Source: a virus
Reading direction: 5' to 3' (one strand)
IMG/VR virus record: IMGVR_UViG_3300025162_000024
Span: 1 to 64,000 of that record
Length of the DNA stretch: 64,000 nt
How positions within the stretch are numbered: position 1 is the stretch's first letter; each line of letters opens with the position of its first letter. The translations under genes and the position numbers were made by a program. The notes under the pieces were generated by a model. That model had not been told where the DNA came from, searched no databases, and saw only the letters and a program-made list of their open reading frames with translations. Below, piece after piece: positions 8,302 through 17,124 of this stretch.

Positions 8302-9495
8302 TTACTGGACCGGGGCACCCTGGGGGATCGCGGCCGGAGCACCTTCGACCGGAGCAGCGGCGGCCGCTGCCGGATCAGCCGCAGGGTCCTGGCCGGCACC
8401 CGCTCCACCCAGCTGGGCGAGCAATTTCTGCAGTTCCTCGGGAGGCAACTGTTCCAACATCTGGACCAACTGCATGATCTCCGGAGGAATCTGGTCACCA
8501 CCTCCAGCCTCGGGACCAGCCGGGGTCCCGCCGCCATCGGCAGGGGACGAGGCCGCTGCCGGAGCCACATTCTCCGCTTTCTTCTGGGCCGCCGTCTTGG
8601 CCAGCGTGGCCTGGACGATACCCGTCAGATCACCGATCGCCGCCAGATACCCGGACTGTTCCGGGGTATACTGAGCAGCCTGCTTCGGTTGCAGTGTCTG
8701 TTTGATCTGGGCGACCGCGTCTGTCTGACCAGCGGTGTACGCCTGCTTGAGGAGGGCAGCAATCTCCTCGGGGACCTGGGGGGCGGCTGCCTGCTTGGGC
8801 TGGGTCTGGGAGAGCAGTGCCTGGCCAAGCTGGTAACCAGCCTGGAACTCAGCGGCTTCCTTCTGGAAACCAGCGGCGACCGCATTCAGGTCCAAACCGG
8901 CCAGAGGATCAGTTGAGGTCGGCGCGACTTCAGCTGCGGCCTTAGGGGCGACCTCTGCGGCAGCCTTGGGGGCGGGTGTAGCACCCTCGTCATTCTTGAC
9001 GGCGGGGGTCGCATCCTTCTTCGGCTCTTCTTTCTTCTTGCCGACGGGGGGAACGGCGGGGGCCGCTTCGCACTTGCATGGGTCTGACTTGCACTTCTCA
9101 CAGACCTCGGCGGCCTCCTTCGTGGCGAGCATCGTAAGCTGGGCCATGAGGTCGTTGCCCTCTTCTGCCAGCTTCCGCTGCGAAGCACTCTTCAGGCTGC
9201 CGCTACCCTCGGTGGGGTCCTTCTCCTTGGGGGAGATGGCCGGCTCATCGACCAGCGTGAGCTTGGTCTTGGTCGGATCGTTGCCCTTCGCCTTGTCGGC
9301 GGACACCGATTCCTTGCTCGCCCCTTCAGGGCCCAACGGATTGAATTTCTTTGAGGCTGCTACGTTCGCAGCATCCTGGGCACCGGGGGCTGCCGAGCCG
9401 GCGTCTTTATCTTCCGTGGTCGGAAGAGTGCCAGCCGCTTTGGCCGACTTGCGGAATTTCTGAATCGCTTCGAGCAACGCGGGATTCGTGGTCAT
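8302..9495 (-). CDS. Ala/Pro/Gln-rich head protein (possible scaffold or internal protein)
   Basis: A protein of about 397 aa of low complexity: long Ala-, Pro-, Lys- and Glu-rich stretches with little predicted fold, a four-cysteine cluster (CEKCKSDPCKC) near residue 135, and a Met/Leu/Gln-rich helix near the C-terminus (MQLVQMLEQLPPEELQKLLA). The start at 9495 is chosen because GGAG lies before it; the upstream TTG would include that site. It lies just before the capsid genes, where scaffolding or prohead-core proteins are usually encoded, and it contains several KQA/KTA-type sites. A scaffold role is inference. Confidence 0.55.
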   Translation of the reverse strand: MTTNPALLEAIQKFRKSAKAAGTLPTTEDKDAGSAAPGAQDAANVAASKKFNPLGPEGASKESVSADKAKGNDPTKTKLTLVDEPAISPKEKDPTEGSGSLKSASQRKLAEEGNDLMAQLTMLATKEAAEVCEKCKSDPCKCEAAPAVPPVGKKKEEPKKDATPAVKNDEGATPAPKAAAEVAPKAAAEVAPTSTDPLAGLDLNAVAAGFQKEAAEFQAGYQLGQALLSQTQPKQAAAPQVPEEIAALLKQAYTAGQTDAVAQIKQTLQPKQAAQYTPEQSGYLAAIGDLTGIVQATLAKTAAQKKAENVAPAAASSPADGGGTPAGPEAGGGDQIPPEIMQLVQMLEQLPPEELQKLLAQLGGAGAGQDPAADPAAAAAAPVEGAPAAIPQGAPVQ

Positions 9496-9565
9496 ATCGG
9501 TCTCCAAGAAGTTGGTCAGTTCCTGACCTCTTCAAATATCATTCTAACTCCTGACAATCCCACAC

Positions 9566-11017
9566 TCAGCTTAAAACACAATTTTGTAGGATTGCCAGTT
9601 CGACGGCCGGTGAGGAACTGTCCTCGGCCAAGGCCGCCTCTACACAGGCCAGCTTGTACGTAGCATATCCTTTCAACAGAGGATCGGTAGCCGCAGATAC
9701 AGCCGCTGAACTAGTCTGAATCTCTCTGGGCTCCCCAGCCGCCCGCCACACCCTTGATTCCGCCGCCTGTTTGGACAACGAGATAGACGGGTGCAGACTG
9801 ACAACCCTGGGGTCGTCCACCGGGGGCAGAGAGGCGTAGGTGCTATCCCCAGCCAGGTAGAAAGCCTGCTGTTCGAGATCGGAGAACAACGTAGGCAAGT
9901 GAGCAGCACACTTAGCGATCCGCTCTTCACTGGCCTGAACGAACGTCCGAGCCCAGTCGGAAAAGGACAGGCAGCATCCGGCTTTTACCAGCTGTCCGAG
10001 GAACTCTGCAGCCTTCTTATCCGAAAACACCTGCTTCAGATCAACGTGCAACGAGGGGGCGGCCGAGGCCTTCGCCTTGTACATAGAGGCCTGTAACGGG
10101 ATACGTTTCTCCATCCGGCCCAGGTCGAATACGATCTTCCTCCGGGCTCCTGCCCGCTTGGAGAGCACGGGCAATTGCGGGGCCGAGACCCGTGCCTCAG
10201 GGAGGTCCGCGGCCAGCTCTATGACGCTCGCCGCCTTTCTCAAGCTCCAGGCGATGCGATCAGCCGGCTTCTTCACCCTCGAGATATCGAAGAAATCGGG
10301 GGTCTCGTTGACCATCCCAATGTCCAGCCCATCGTCGCACAAGGAGTAGGCCAATTTCGAGATGTGAGGGCAGTAATCGGCGGCGCGAGTCGATACATGG
10401 CCGCAAACGCTACACACGTCATGGGTGACGTCGCAGGACATGGAGAACCCTATGTCCTTACCCGAGGCCAGCTTCTGCAGATCTGAATCCCAATCGGGGC
10501 CGTGCGGTACTTGAATGAGCAGCTCAGGTCGCCACATTTCATCGTTGTGGGCCGCGGCCTTGATCGATCCGTAGACCTTGTCGCCCTCTTTGGGACGGTT
10601 ATGGTGCTCTTCATAGACCGCCCCGTGATCGACAAACGTCTGGATCTGGTCTTTGACCCCGCGGTCTACGTGGTCCCTGTACGTACTGGCGTTCTTCGTG
10701 TGATACCTGGGGTTTCCGTGTTCGTCCGGCTTTCGCAGCTCGACCTTGGTCCAGTCCCCATGCGGAATGTTCAGGTCACGGGCCGACTTGTAATAGAAGT
10801 CACGGTTCTTGTTCTTCCCGAACCGATCAGCATCCCCCATGGCTATAAGGTGGATGATCGAGTGACCGGGTTCTGCCCTAATGTCCATCCCTGAGAACAC
10901 ATCGGCCGCCGCCCGCTTCCTCAGCCAATCGGAGGACAACTGTCCACGGAAGGTCTCGACCAGCTGGGCCACCGGTTCATCAAACTCGTAGGAGGATGGG
11001 TCGATGTACTTTTCCAT
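9566..11017 (-). CDS. Probable prohead (head maturation) protease
   Basis: A 483-aa protein. Residues about 50-220 resemble prohead proteases of large phages: a start with IIHLIAMGDADRFGKNKNRD, then HGAVYEEHHNRPKEGDKVYG with the candidate catalytic His138/His139, then GKDIGFSMSCDV with candidate Ser192 or Ser194, directly followed by a Cys/His cluster (C195, C202, C205, C216, H218) matching the DVCSVCGH...YCPH pattern known next to the serine in such proteases. The C-terminal half is helical and may be a propeptide or core domain. It is encoded a few genes before the capsid protein, as expected. Its N-terminus has a KRAAAD site, a possible self-cleavage site. Confidence 0.65.
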   Translation of the reverse strand: MEKYIDPSSYEFDEPVAQLVETFRGQLSSDWLRKRAAADVFSGMDIRAEPGHSIIHLIAMGDADRFGKNKNRDFYYKSARDLNIPHGDWTKVELRKPDEHGNPRYHTKNASTYRDHVDRGVKDQIQTFVDHGAVYEEHHNRPKEGDKVYGSIKAAAHNDEMWRPELLIQVPHGPDWDSDLQKLASGKDIGFSMSCDVTHDVCSVCGHVSTRAADYCPHISKLAYSLCDDGLDIGMVNETPDFFDISRVKKPADRIAWSLRKAASVIELAADLPEARVSAPQLPVLSKRAGARRKIVFDLGRMEKRIPLQASMYKAKASAAPSLHVDLKQVFSDKKAAEFLGQLVKAGCCLSFSDWARTFVQASEERIAKCAAHLPTLFSDLEQQAFYLAGDSTYASLPPVDDPRVVSLHPSISLSKQAAESRVWRAAGEPREIQTSSAAVSAATDPLLKGYATYKLACVEAALAEDSSSPAVELAILQNCVLS

Positions 11018-11019
11018 GG

Positions 11020-11736
11020 TTACTTTCGGCTCATCGCATCATTAGCCCCAAGAGCGGCTAGGATCGCCGAGACCGCAGCCCCGACAATCGACGCATTTCC
11101 TTTCCAACCTCCACGTCGAAGTTGTGTCCACGGCCCTTGCCGGGCCCTTGCGAACTCCGCAGGAATCTCCGGGCTTGTGGCAGTCGCTGGAACGGCCTTT
11201 CGTACCTCAACGTCAGCTATTGGCTTGCCTTCCTTGTCTACCGGACGCATTCGCATAGTTTGGCGTATTCCGATAACTGTGGGGACTGCCGTGGCCGCCG
11301 TACCAAGTAAGTAACCACCAGTTGACTTCGTCTTGTCCCATGTCGACATGGGTGCCCCGGCCTCCTGGATATTACTGGGCACGGCCCACATTCTGCCTTT
11401 ACCGTCAGTGGCCATCGTCGGGGCGTTCGACGGATTGGTCAGGTAGTCCATGGCCCGACCCGGTCCGATCGATGCGGCGAACCCAGCGGCCGCCCCCGGT
11501 GCAGCCCCTAAGAGTGCCCCGATCAGAGCGTTACGCTTTCGCTTTTGAGTCTGTACCGGGTCAGTCCCCTGATCCGACATCAGATAGCTGGCCCCTCCGC
11601 CCAGGCCGGCACCGGCCAGTGCCCCCAGGACCGAAGAGGAATACGGGTGGACCTCGTAGGGGGTGAACGAATCCGCCTTCTTCCGCATGGCGATCCCTGT
11701 GAGTACCCCTGAGATGAATGTGGTGTTTTCCGGCAT
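11020..11736 (-). CDS. Gly-zipper membrane protein
   Basis: A 238-aa protein with three Gly/Ala-rich hydrophobic segments: about residues 35-55 (SVLGALAGAGLGGGASYL), 70-92 (LIGALLGAAPGAAAGFAASIG) and 215-232 (IVGAAVSAILAALGAN). Such glycine zippers pack membrane helices and occur in phage internal or ejection proteins. The segment between is polar. The N-terminus contains AMRKKADSF, one of the Lys-x-Ala sites seen across the virion proteins. It ends 2 bases before the start of the protease gene. The function is unknown; a virion protein is likely by context. Confidence 0.6.
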   Translation of the reverse strand: MPENTTFISGVLTGIAMRKKADSFTPYEVHPYSSSVLGALAGAGLGGGASYLMSDQGTDPVQTQKRKRNALIGALLGAAPGAAAGFAASIGPGRAMDYLTNPSNAPTMATDGKGRMWAVPSNIQEAGAPMSTWDKTKSTGGYLLGTAATAVPTVIGIRQTMRMRPVDKEGKPIADVEVRKAVPATATSPEIPAEFARARQGPWTQLRRGGWKGNASIVGAAVSAILAALGANDAMSRK

Positions 11737-11739
11737 AGG

Positions 11740-12642
11740 TTATGGCCCTAACTGAGGAGTACTGGGAACCGGTATCGGTTGCGATCCCGACCCTGAGGGC
11801 TGTGAGTACCCAGCTGGATACACGCCGATAATCCCGTCAAGCTTACGTTTGTTGGCGGCAGCCGTCTCCTGCCGTCGGGCGTGGGCCTCGGCGGCCGCCG
11901 CATCACGGATGGCCTGGGCCTGTTCGCTCATCGCCCCTGCCTGAGCGGCCTGGGCGGCGGCCGCTGCACGGGCGGCCACTGTCTGGTTAGCAGTAGACTT
12001 TGTCTGAGCATCCAACTGTTTCACCTGGAACTCCGACTGAGCCTTGAGCCTCTCAGCCTCGGTCTGTTTACGTCCTTCGGTATCCGCCTGGCGAGCAGCG
12101 AGCTCCGCCTTGCTCTGTTCTTTCCGGTCTTTGACCTCTTTGGTCCTCAACCCGAGCTCTTTGGCCTTCATGGCCAGCTCAGGATCCATATACCTGATCC
12201 CGGCCTTGCTCCCACCGAGTGCTTCGGGAACCGCCCCTTTGAGCACATCGAGCGTCTTGGTCTTCGCCACCTGATAAAGGTCTGGTCGCATACCTCTGGA
12301 GTCGGCGCGAAGAGCCTCTTCTCGGGTGTTGTCCACTTTCCTGTTGTTCAGCAATTGGCTCTCGGTGCCCGCCACCTGTCCGACCTCAAACGTATCGAGA
12401 TACCCCTGGCTCAGAGCTCGACGGAGAAGTCCACGGACGAGCAGGGGTTGCTCGGCGGTCGTCGGTGAGAGCTTGGACAGGTCGTTATAGAAGTTGATCA
12501 CCTCTTCACGTGGATACTTACTGATCACCTCATCGTTATCCAGCAAGTCTTCGACCAACCCTTTGACCGCTATGGCCCGGCGTTCGTCACGGACCTCGGG
12601 ATCGCCCAGTTTATCAACGGCCTTGCCCACCTCCTGGTTCAA
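11740..12642 (-). CDS. Helical coiled-coil virion protein, start uncertain
   Basis: A protein of at least 300 aa with a long helical centre: residues about 155-265 are rich in Glu, Lys, Ala and Gln (KEVKDRKEQSKAELAARQ) and should form a coiled coil; the C-terminus is Pro/Ser/Gly-rich. The only available start is a TTG at 12642, without a good ribosome site. The same frame stays open further upstream to a stop near 12752 and reads like coding sequence (LFETTTETLSNLWSGL), so the true gene may begin earlier or be joined to the gene at 12713 by a frameshift. Function unknown. Confidence 0.5.
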   Translation of the reverse strand: MNQEVGKAVDKLGDPEVRDERRAIAVKGLVEDLLDNDEVISKYPREEVINFYNDLSKLSPTTAEQPLLVRGLLRRALSQGYLDTFEVGQVAGTESQLLNNRKVDNTREEALRADSRGMRPDLYQVAKTKTLDVLKGAVPEALGGSKAGIRYMDPELAMKAKELGLRTKEVKDRKEQSKAELAARQADTEGRKQTEAERLKAQSEFQVKQLDAQTKSTANQTVAARAAAAAQAAQAGAMSEQAQAIRDAAAAEAHARRQETAAANKRKLDGIIGVYPAGYSQPSGSGSQPIPVPSTPQLGP

Positions 12643-12712
12643 GGCGTTATCGTGGGCAGCCCCGCCCCCGGTCAGACCCGACCACAGGTTGGACAGGGTC
12701 TCGGTCGTCGTC

Positions 12713-13576
12713 TCAAACAGGGCCCGCTTCGCAAAGCATGCGAAAGGGGTTTACTTCAACCGACCCCCTGGACGGCTGGGGCTTGGGCTGGGTGAATTCG
12801 GCGGCCGCCTCTTGGGCAGCTTTGAGCGATTGCCTGGCTTGGAGCTCGGACATCGTGGCGGCCACGAACTGGTCGACCATGTTGTAAGGCGACAGGTTGA
12901 AATCGGCCTGCTTGGATCCCTGGGCCCTTACACTCTTCCAGCGGTCGGCACACGTCGCATCCCACAAGAGTTCGGCCAGCTCGTTGCCCAGATCGTTTCC
13001 ATACTTGCCTCGAAGTCCCTGCTCTATCTCCGAAAAGGCCACTTTGTGGAAATTGTTCTGAAGTTCGGTTACAGCCCGGTCCAGGCTCTCAACAACACGG
13101 AACTCGGCGATCGCCGCCTGACTCTTGGCCTCGAGCACCTTCTGATCCGCAGCCATCTTCCGCATAAGCCTGGCTGCACCGTTCACCGGCTGAGGCCTAC
13201 TCTCTTGGACGTCTGCAGCCAGCTTGCGGAGAGATGCACTCTTCGCCAGCAGGTTGGGGACCTGCTCATCCTGGAAATTAGGCTTGTCCCCGGGGAGGGC
13301 CGATCCCTCATCCACAATCTGCTGGAGGCATGTATCTGGATCGGCCAGGTCGAATACTTCAAGACGGTCAGATCCGCTCTTGGTCTGCTGCTGGGCCAGC
13401 GACCGCCCAATGTTATACGACTCGGCGGCGCGACGAACCTGCTCAGGCAGAAGCTGGCTGTCGACTGCAACCTTCTTCAAGGCCTGTGTAGGACTATGCC
13501 CGTCGTTGACCAGACCGGCCACCTTCCGGACGGACTTTTCGATCTTAGCACGGGTCTCTTCGGTCATAGGTTGCAT
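12713..13576 (-). CDS. Helical virion protein, possibly interrupted at its end
   Basis: A 287-aa helical protein of unknown family. It contains repeated Lys-x-Ala sites (LLAKSASLRKLAAD, LMRKMAADQK) of the type found in neighbouring virion proteins, and its C-terminal third is Gln/Ala-rich. The last dozen codons after VEVNPF (RMLCEAGPV) look unlike the rest, while a +1 shift in the C/T run there would continue into the frame of the gene at 11740. Either these are two overlapping genes or a frameshift splits one protein. Its context is the head module. Confidence 0.55.
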   Translation of the reverse strand: MQPMTEETRAKIEKSVRKVAGLVNDGHSPTQALKKVAVDSQLLPEQVRRAAESYNIGRSLAQQQTKSGSDRLEVFDLADPDTCLQQIVDEGSALPGDKPNFQDEQVPNLLAKSASLRKLAADVQESRPQPVNGAARLMRKMAADQKVLEAKSQAAIAEFRVVESLDRAVTELQNNFHKVAFSEIEQGLRGKYGNDLGNELAELLWDATCADRWKSVRAQGSKQADFNLSPYNMVDQFVAATMSELQARQSLKAAQEAAAEFTQPKPQPSRGSVEVNPFRMLCEAGPV

Positions 13577-13602
13577 TTAACTGGTCCTCTTCTGATAGTC
13601 TA

Positions 13603-14601
13603 TCAGACAGGAACTTCCTCTTTCTCCGGGACTTCCACGCTCGTCTCGAGCTCCACCGGCTCCATCGGGGCCGCCCCCTCTGTAATCTTCATCATCCGGG
13701 GTTCGTGCTTAGGTACCTGCCCCATCGCCCCGGGCCTATCCTCCCACCCGCCCATCGTATCGGCCAAGGCGATCTTGGCCCCCTCCATGGTCCCTACCAG
13801 CTGCTTCTGATCTCCAGGTGTATCCTGGGCCGCCTTGGTCTCCTGGGCTCTAAGTTGGCGTTCGCGGGTGTCGTACTGCATGTGGTGCAGTGAGGTGATC
13901 GGACCCTCGTGCTTGAACTGACTGTCGAAGAAGGCACGGACCGCCTGGTCCGCTCCAGCCTTCCTCAAGCATTCCAGGGTCTCTGCGTCGGCATCCCCAT
14001 AGCCCATTAGTGCCCGGAGAACCTTCGCCTTGAACTGGAATCCAGCATACTGCATGAACGTGCGGAACACCCGACCATCAGGGATCGGCCCGGCAAACAG
14101 CTTTCCGTACAGGCCTCCGCGGGCCTCGGCATTTCTCAGGTCGAAGAAGACCGCCTCGTACACAGCCAGGGTCTGCGGAGCGAACCCGACGAACTCACAG
14201 ATCTTCTGTGGCTCCTCATTCGACAGGATGAACGCCTCGGCGATGGCCACGACCCCGCCGGAGGCCGCCGCATGGTTCATCTCCCTGGCCTCCAGATAAG
14301 GCCAGTACTCGCGGCTGATCTTGGCGAACATCGGACCATAATCGATCTTCTGGTCGTCGACCGGCTCGTTCAAGTCGGTCTTTACCCTCTGGAACTTGGG
14401 GAAAGTACTGGGGTTGACCCTGGCCATTTCAAGGATGGTCGTGGTCATCTTCCGGATGATCGGGTCTTTCGCCGCCTGCAGGAGCTTAGAAGGTGTCAGG
14501 TGTAAGCGGGCCAGACTGGCCGCGGCCGTCCACCGCCAATCGCGTGGGCGAAGGGCACCTGACCGCTCCGGGAGTGGATCTTGCCTTGCCTTCTTTGACA
14601 T
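13603..14601 (-). CDS. Hypothetical head-module protein
   Basis: A protein of about 332 aa, largely helical up to residue 235, then a disordered, acidic C-terminus rich in Pro, Glu and Met (EPVELETSVEVPEKEEVPV). The ATG at 14601 is used rather than an upstream TTG. Motifs are not recognised. A helical N-terminal domain with a disordered acidic tail would suit a minor head or scaffold-like protein. It sits between the 782-aa virion protein and the helical proteins at 12713 and 11740 and is transcribed with them. Confidence 0.55.
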   Translation of the reverse strand: MSKKARQDPLPERSGALRPRDWRWTAAASLARLHLTPSKLLQAAKDPIIRKMTTTILEMARVNPSTFPKFQRVKTDLNEPVDDQKIDYGPMFAKISREYWPYLEAREMNHAAASGGVVAIAEAFILSNEEPQKICEFVGFAPQTLAVYEAVFFDLRNAEARGGLYGKLFAGPIPDGRVFRTFMQYAGFQFKAKVLRALMGYGDADAETLECLRKAGADQAVRAFFDSQFKHEGPITSLHHMQYDTRERQLRAQETKAAQDTPGDQKQLVGTMEGAKIALADTMGGWEDRPGAMGQVPKHEPRMMKITEGAAPMEPVELETSVEVPEKEEVPV

Positions 14602-14612
14602 ACTGGCCAAGC

Positions 14613-16961
14613 CTATTCCATCGCCTCATTTTGAATGTCTGTCTTGTGGCTGGCCACGCTGTCCGCGGTGCGAGCCCCCTTGTTCTTCAGAGAGAGTACC
14701 AGATCGCCCAATCCTTTGAGCTGGTTCCTCAAGCTCTCCTCAAGCTCTTTGAGCCCTTCGGCCCCGTACCTGGACTTGAACTCGTCGCCATCCTTCCAGA
14801 ACAGGAAGAGTGCCCGGCACAACCTGTCAAGTGCCAACTGCCAGTCACCCATGAACCGATCGATCTCGTCAATCGAATCGGCGGTCCCCACAAGCTGGGC
14901 GATGGCCCCGGCGTCAAACGTCTGCTTATCCTGAGAGTCGACCGCAGGCTGACCCCCGAGGCTAGCTTTACCCGTGGGTCGGGCCAGAGCATGTCGAACC
15001 TCGTTGGGCTGCTTGGCGTTCACCCCGAAGAACGAGGTATCCCCCAAATTCTCAGGGATGTCCGCGGCCATCTTGGAGAACTCGACCAGGACCGAGACAG
15101 ACCCCTCGGCCGCGGTCTTCTCCATCAGCTCGATAGTCTCGTCAAGGGAGAACCCAATATCCTCAATGAGACGGACGAACGCCTGCTTCTTGGGCAGGTC
15201 CTCGGCGTACGCCTTGTCACCCGTTCCAAGCTCGACCGTCACCTGTTCGCCGCCCCGTGCGGCGGTCAGCTTCAGGACGGGCATCACCTGGTTAATAAGG
15301 ATGTCTGAAGCCTGGGCCAGCGTTGCCAGCCTCCCGTCATCTCGGCCTTTGAGACGCATGCAGCGGGTAGAGCTGGGCAGGAACAGGGTATGCCCCACTT
15401 TACGCGGTTCTGCGATAGTCGAGTCCACGTACAGCTCAGTGCAATCCTCCCACTTCCCGCCCAGCCCATCACCCTTGATCCGGAGACCGCCATCGACATC
15501 TTCGGTGGCCAACGACCGGGGAGACCTCTCACCGCTACCGATAGGTGTTTTATACTCCTCTTCCTTGAGGTCGACGCGGAACGTGCCGTAGATCTGGCCG
15601 TTCATCCCCATGATCAACCACCGGCGATCGTCGTAATCCTTGGACTTTTCGCCCTTGAGCGAGGTGAGCTTGGGCTGGTCCTGTACCCAGTTGACCAGTT
15701 CGTACCGTTTGCCGCCCCCGGGGAGGGCCACGGCCGGCTTCGAGTCAGACGAGTACCGGTGACCGACTTCTATCTCGCACTTGGCCTGGATGTCTACGTA
15801 TCGCAGGTTCGTCCGCTGCACATCCCTATGGGAGTACCCGACCGGGTAGCACTCGCAACCGCAGTCCTTCTCATAGGCCACGATCTGCCGGACGCCGCCC
15901 GTGGTATCCATCGACTGGTAGATGCCCGGGACCGAGATGGTCTCCATCTGGGTAATAGGCCGGATAGCGTGCCAACGGCTGTGTTCTTTTCGCGAATCGC
16001 GGATCACCGGCAACCCGGCGGCCAGCAGCTCTTTCTCACTCTCGGTCAGCTTCAGGAACGAGGCATGATCCTCCAGATCCAGGTCGGTGATCACCTTCAC
16101 CTGGTGGAAACCCAATGGTTCCATGTGCGAGGCACGCTTGGAGTACCGGGGGAGGTCCGACAGGTATGAGTCGAACATGTCATGGAGTGGCATGATCTCG
16201 GAGACCCCCGAGTTCGGATCGACCTTTCGGCCTTCCCGCATGCTCTTGTTGATCCCCTTGAACTCTTCTCCGACCAGGTCCTGGGCTACGTAGTGGCGGG
16301 CTGCGGCAGACTTGGGATTCTCCGAAGCGGACTTCACGATCCGCTCACGGTCCTCGTCGTTCACCCCGTTCAGATAGGTTCGGAGATCCAGGTTGGAAGC
16401 TGACTTCTGATGACGGGAGAGGGTGGCGCGAGCGAAGAGTTCGTCTGCCGCACTCTTGCAGGTAGCAGGCGTACTGCCCTCGGCGGCCATCGAACTAAGG
16501 AACTCCCCGACCCACGGGGCCGGATTCTCTGGGAGCCAGACGGGCATCGTCTGGGCCTGGGCCAGTTTGCCGTACTGCTGGGGCGAGTACAAGAAGGCAG
16601 TGAAATCTGGTTGACTGCGAGAGAACTGCTCAGCCGTCTGGTTCGTGGACTGGCCTAGGGCATGGATCCCCTTATTGCGGAGCTGTTCGGCCCATGCATC
16701 GTCCAGCGGCAACATCAGGTCCTGGGAGCGAACCCACATCATTCCGCTCTTCAGCTCACCGTTCAGGAAGAAGACAGGGATCAGCACCTGGTCCCCTTCC
16801 AGGTCACAGTTGAAGACACCGATCGCCTTGGTCTGTTCGTCATTGGCATCCAGCACCTGAAAACCGGTCAGATTCGCGAACAGACCGGGAGCCCGGCTCC
16901 TGATAGTGGAAAAGGCAGTCTCGGCAAACATCTTCTCAAACTCGTTCAGTGCACCGGCCAT
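14613..16961 (-). CDS. Large hypothetical virion protein
   Basis: A 782-aa protein, the first gene of the head transcript. No family is recognised. It starts with a helical segment (LNEFEKMFAETAFSTI), then a mixed alpha/beta region, a Cys pair (DCGCEC, near residue 385), and a C-terminal helical region. Many Lys-x-Ala sites occur (QKSASN, VKSASE, SKRASH, EKTAAE, SKMAAD). It is encoded directly downstream of the RNA polymerase terminator. The size and place suggest a structural or internal head protein, but no enzymatic motif is visible. Confidence 0.6.
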   Translation of the reverse strand: MAGALNEFEKMFAETAFSTIRSRAPGLFANLTGFQVLDANDEQTKAIGVFNCDLEGDQVLIPVFFLNGELKSGMMWVRSQDLMLPLDDAWAEQLRNKGIHALGQSTNQTAEQFSRSQPDFTAFLYSPQQYGKLAQAQTMPVWLPENPAPWVGEFLSSMAAEGSTPATCKSAADELFARATLSRHQKSASNLDLRTYLNGVNDEDRERIVKSASENPKSAAARHYVAQDLVGEEFKGINKSMREGRKVDPNSGVSEIMPLHDMFDSYLSDLPRYSKRASHMEPLGFHQVKVITDLDLEDHASFLKLTESEKELLAAGLPVIRDSRKEHSRWHAIRPITQMETISVPGIYQSMDTTGGVRQIVAYEKDCGCECYPVGYSHRDVQRTNLRYVDIQAKCEIEVGHRYSSDSKPAVALPGGGKRYELVNWVQDQPKLTSLKGEKSKDYDDRRWLIMGMNGQIYGTFRVDLKEEEYKTPIGSGERSPRSLATEDVDGGLRIKGDGLGGKWEDCTELYVDSTIAEPRKVGHTLFLPSSTRCMRLKGRDDGRLATLAQASDILINQVMPVLKLTAARGGEQVTVELGTGDKAYAEDLPKKQAFVRLIEDIGFSLDETIELMEKTAAEGSVSVLVEFSKMAADIPENLGDTSFFGVNAKQPNEVRHALARPTGKASLGGQPAVDSQDKQTFDAGAIAQLVGTADSIDEIDRFMGDWQLALDRLCRALFLFWKDGDEFKSRYGAEGLKELEESLRNQLKGLGDLVLSLKNKGARTADSVASHKTDIQNEAME

Positions 16962-17004
16962 GAGGTATCTCCAGCTGTAAAGGCCTATGACGGCCGCTCC
17001 TTAC

Positions 17005-17010
17005 ATCATA
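17005..17010 (-). promoter_or_regulatory. Candidate -10 box (TATGAT) before the head module
   Basis: The minus strand reads GTACGATATGATGTAAGG about 20 bases after the T-run of the terminator at 17031-17064 and about 45 bases before the ATG at 16961. TATGAT fits a sigma-70-type -10 box but no good -35 hexamer is seen, so this is only a candidate start of the head transcript. Confidence 0.25.
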
Positions 17011-17030
17011 TCGTACCGGCCAATAGCTAA

Positions 17031-17064
17031 AAAAGAGGGCCATCGGAGGAGGAGCCGATAGCCC
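17031..17064 (-). terminator. Rho-independent terminator after RNA polymerase beta' C-terminal gene
   Basis: A 10-bp stem (GGGCTATCGG / CCGATGGCCC on the minus strand, one G-U pair) with an 8-base loop is followed by a T-rich tract. It lies between the stop at 17125 and the start at 16961 and separates the internal-protein/RNA polymerase block from the head module. Confidence 0.85.
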
Positions 17065-17124
17065 AGGTGGCGGCGCGAGCCTCTGCCCGTCGCCGCAATG
17101 ATCATCTGCAGGAGTATACCCGGA

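Noticed and set aside
12494-13810. Long plus-strand reading frame of 438 codons
   Set aside because: It lies opposite the helical virion genes at 12713 and 13603, has no ribosome site, and its Arg/Leu/Gly-heavy composition is that of an antisense shadow in GC-rich DNA.
14613-16961. Second portal or tail-tape protein
   Set aside because: Its place before the protease suggested a portal, but the gene at 42121 has the portal features and this protein has none; it is also too short and not helical enough for a tape measure.
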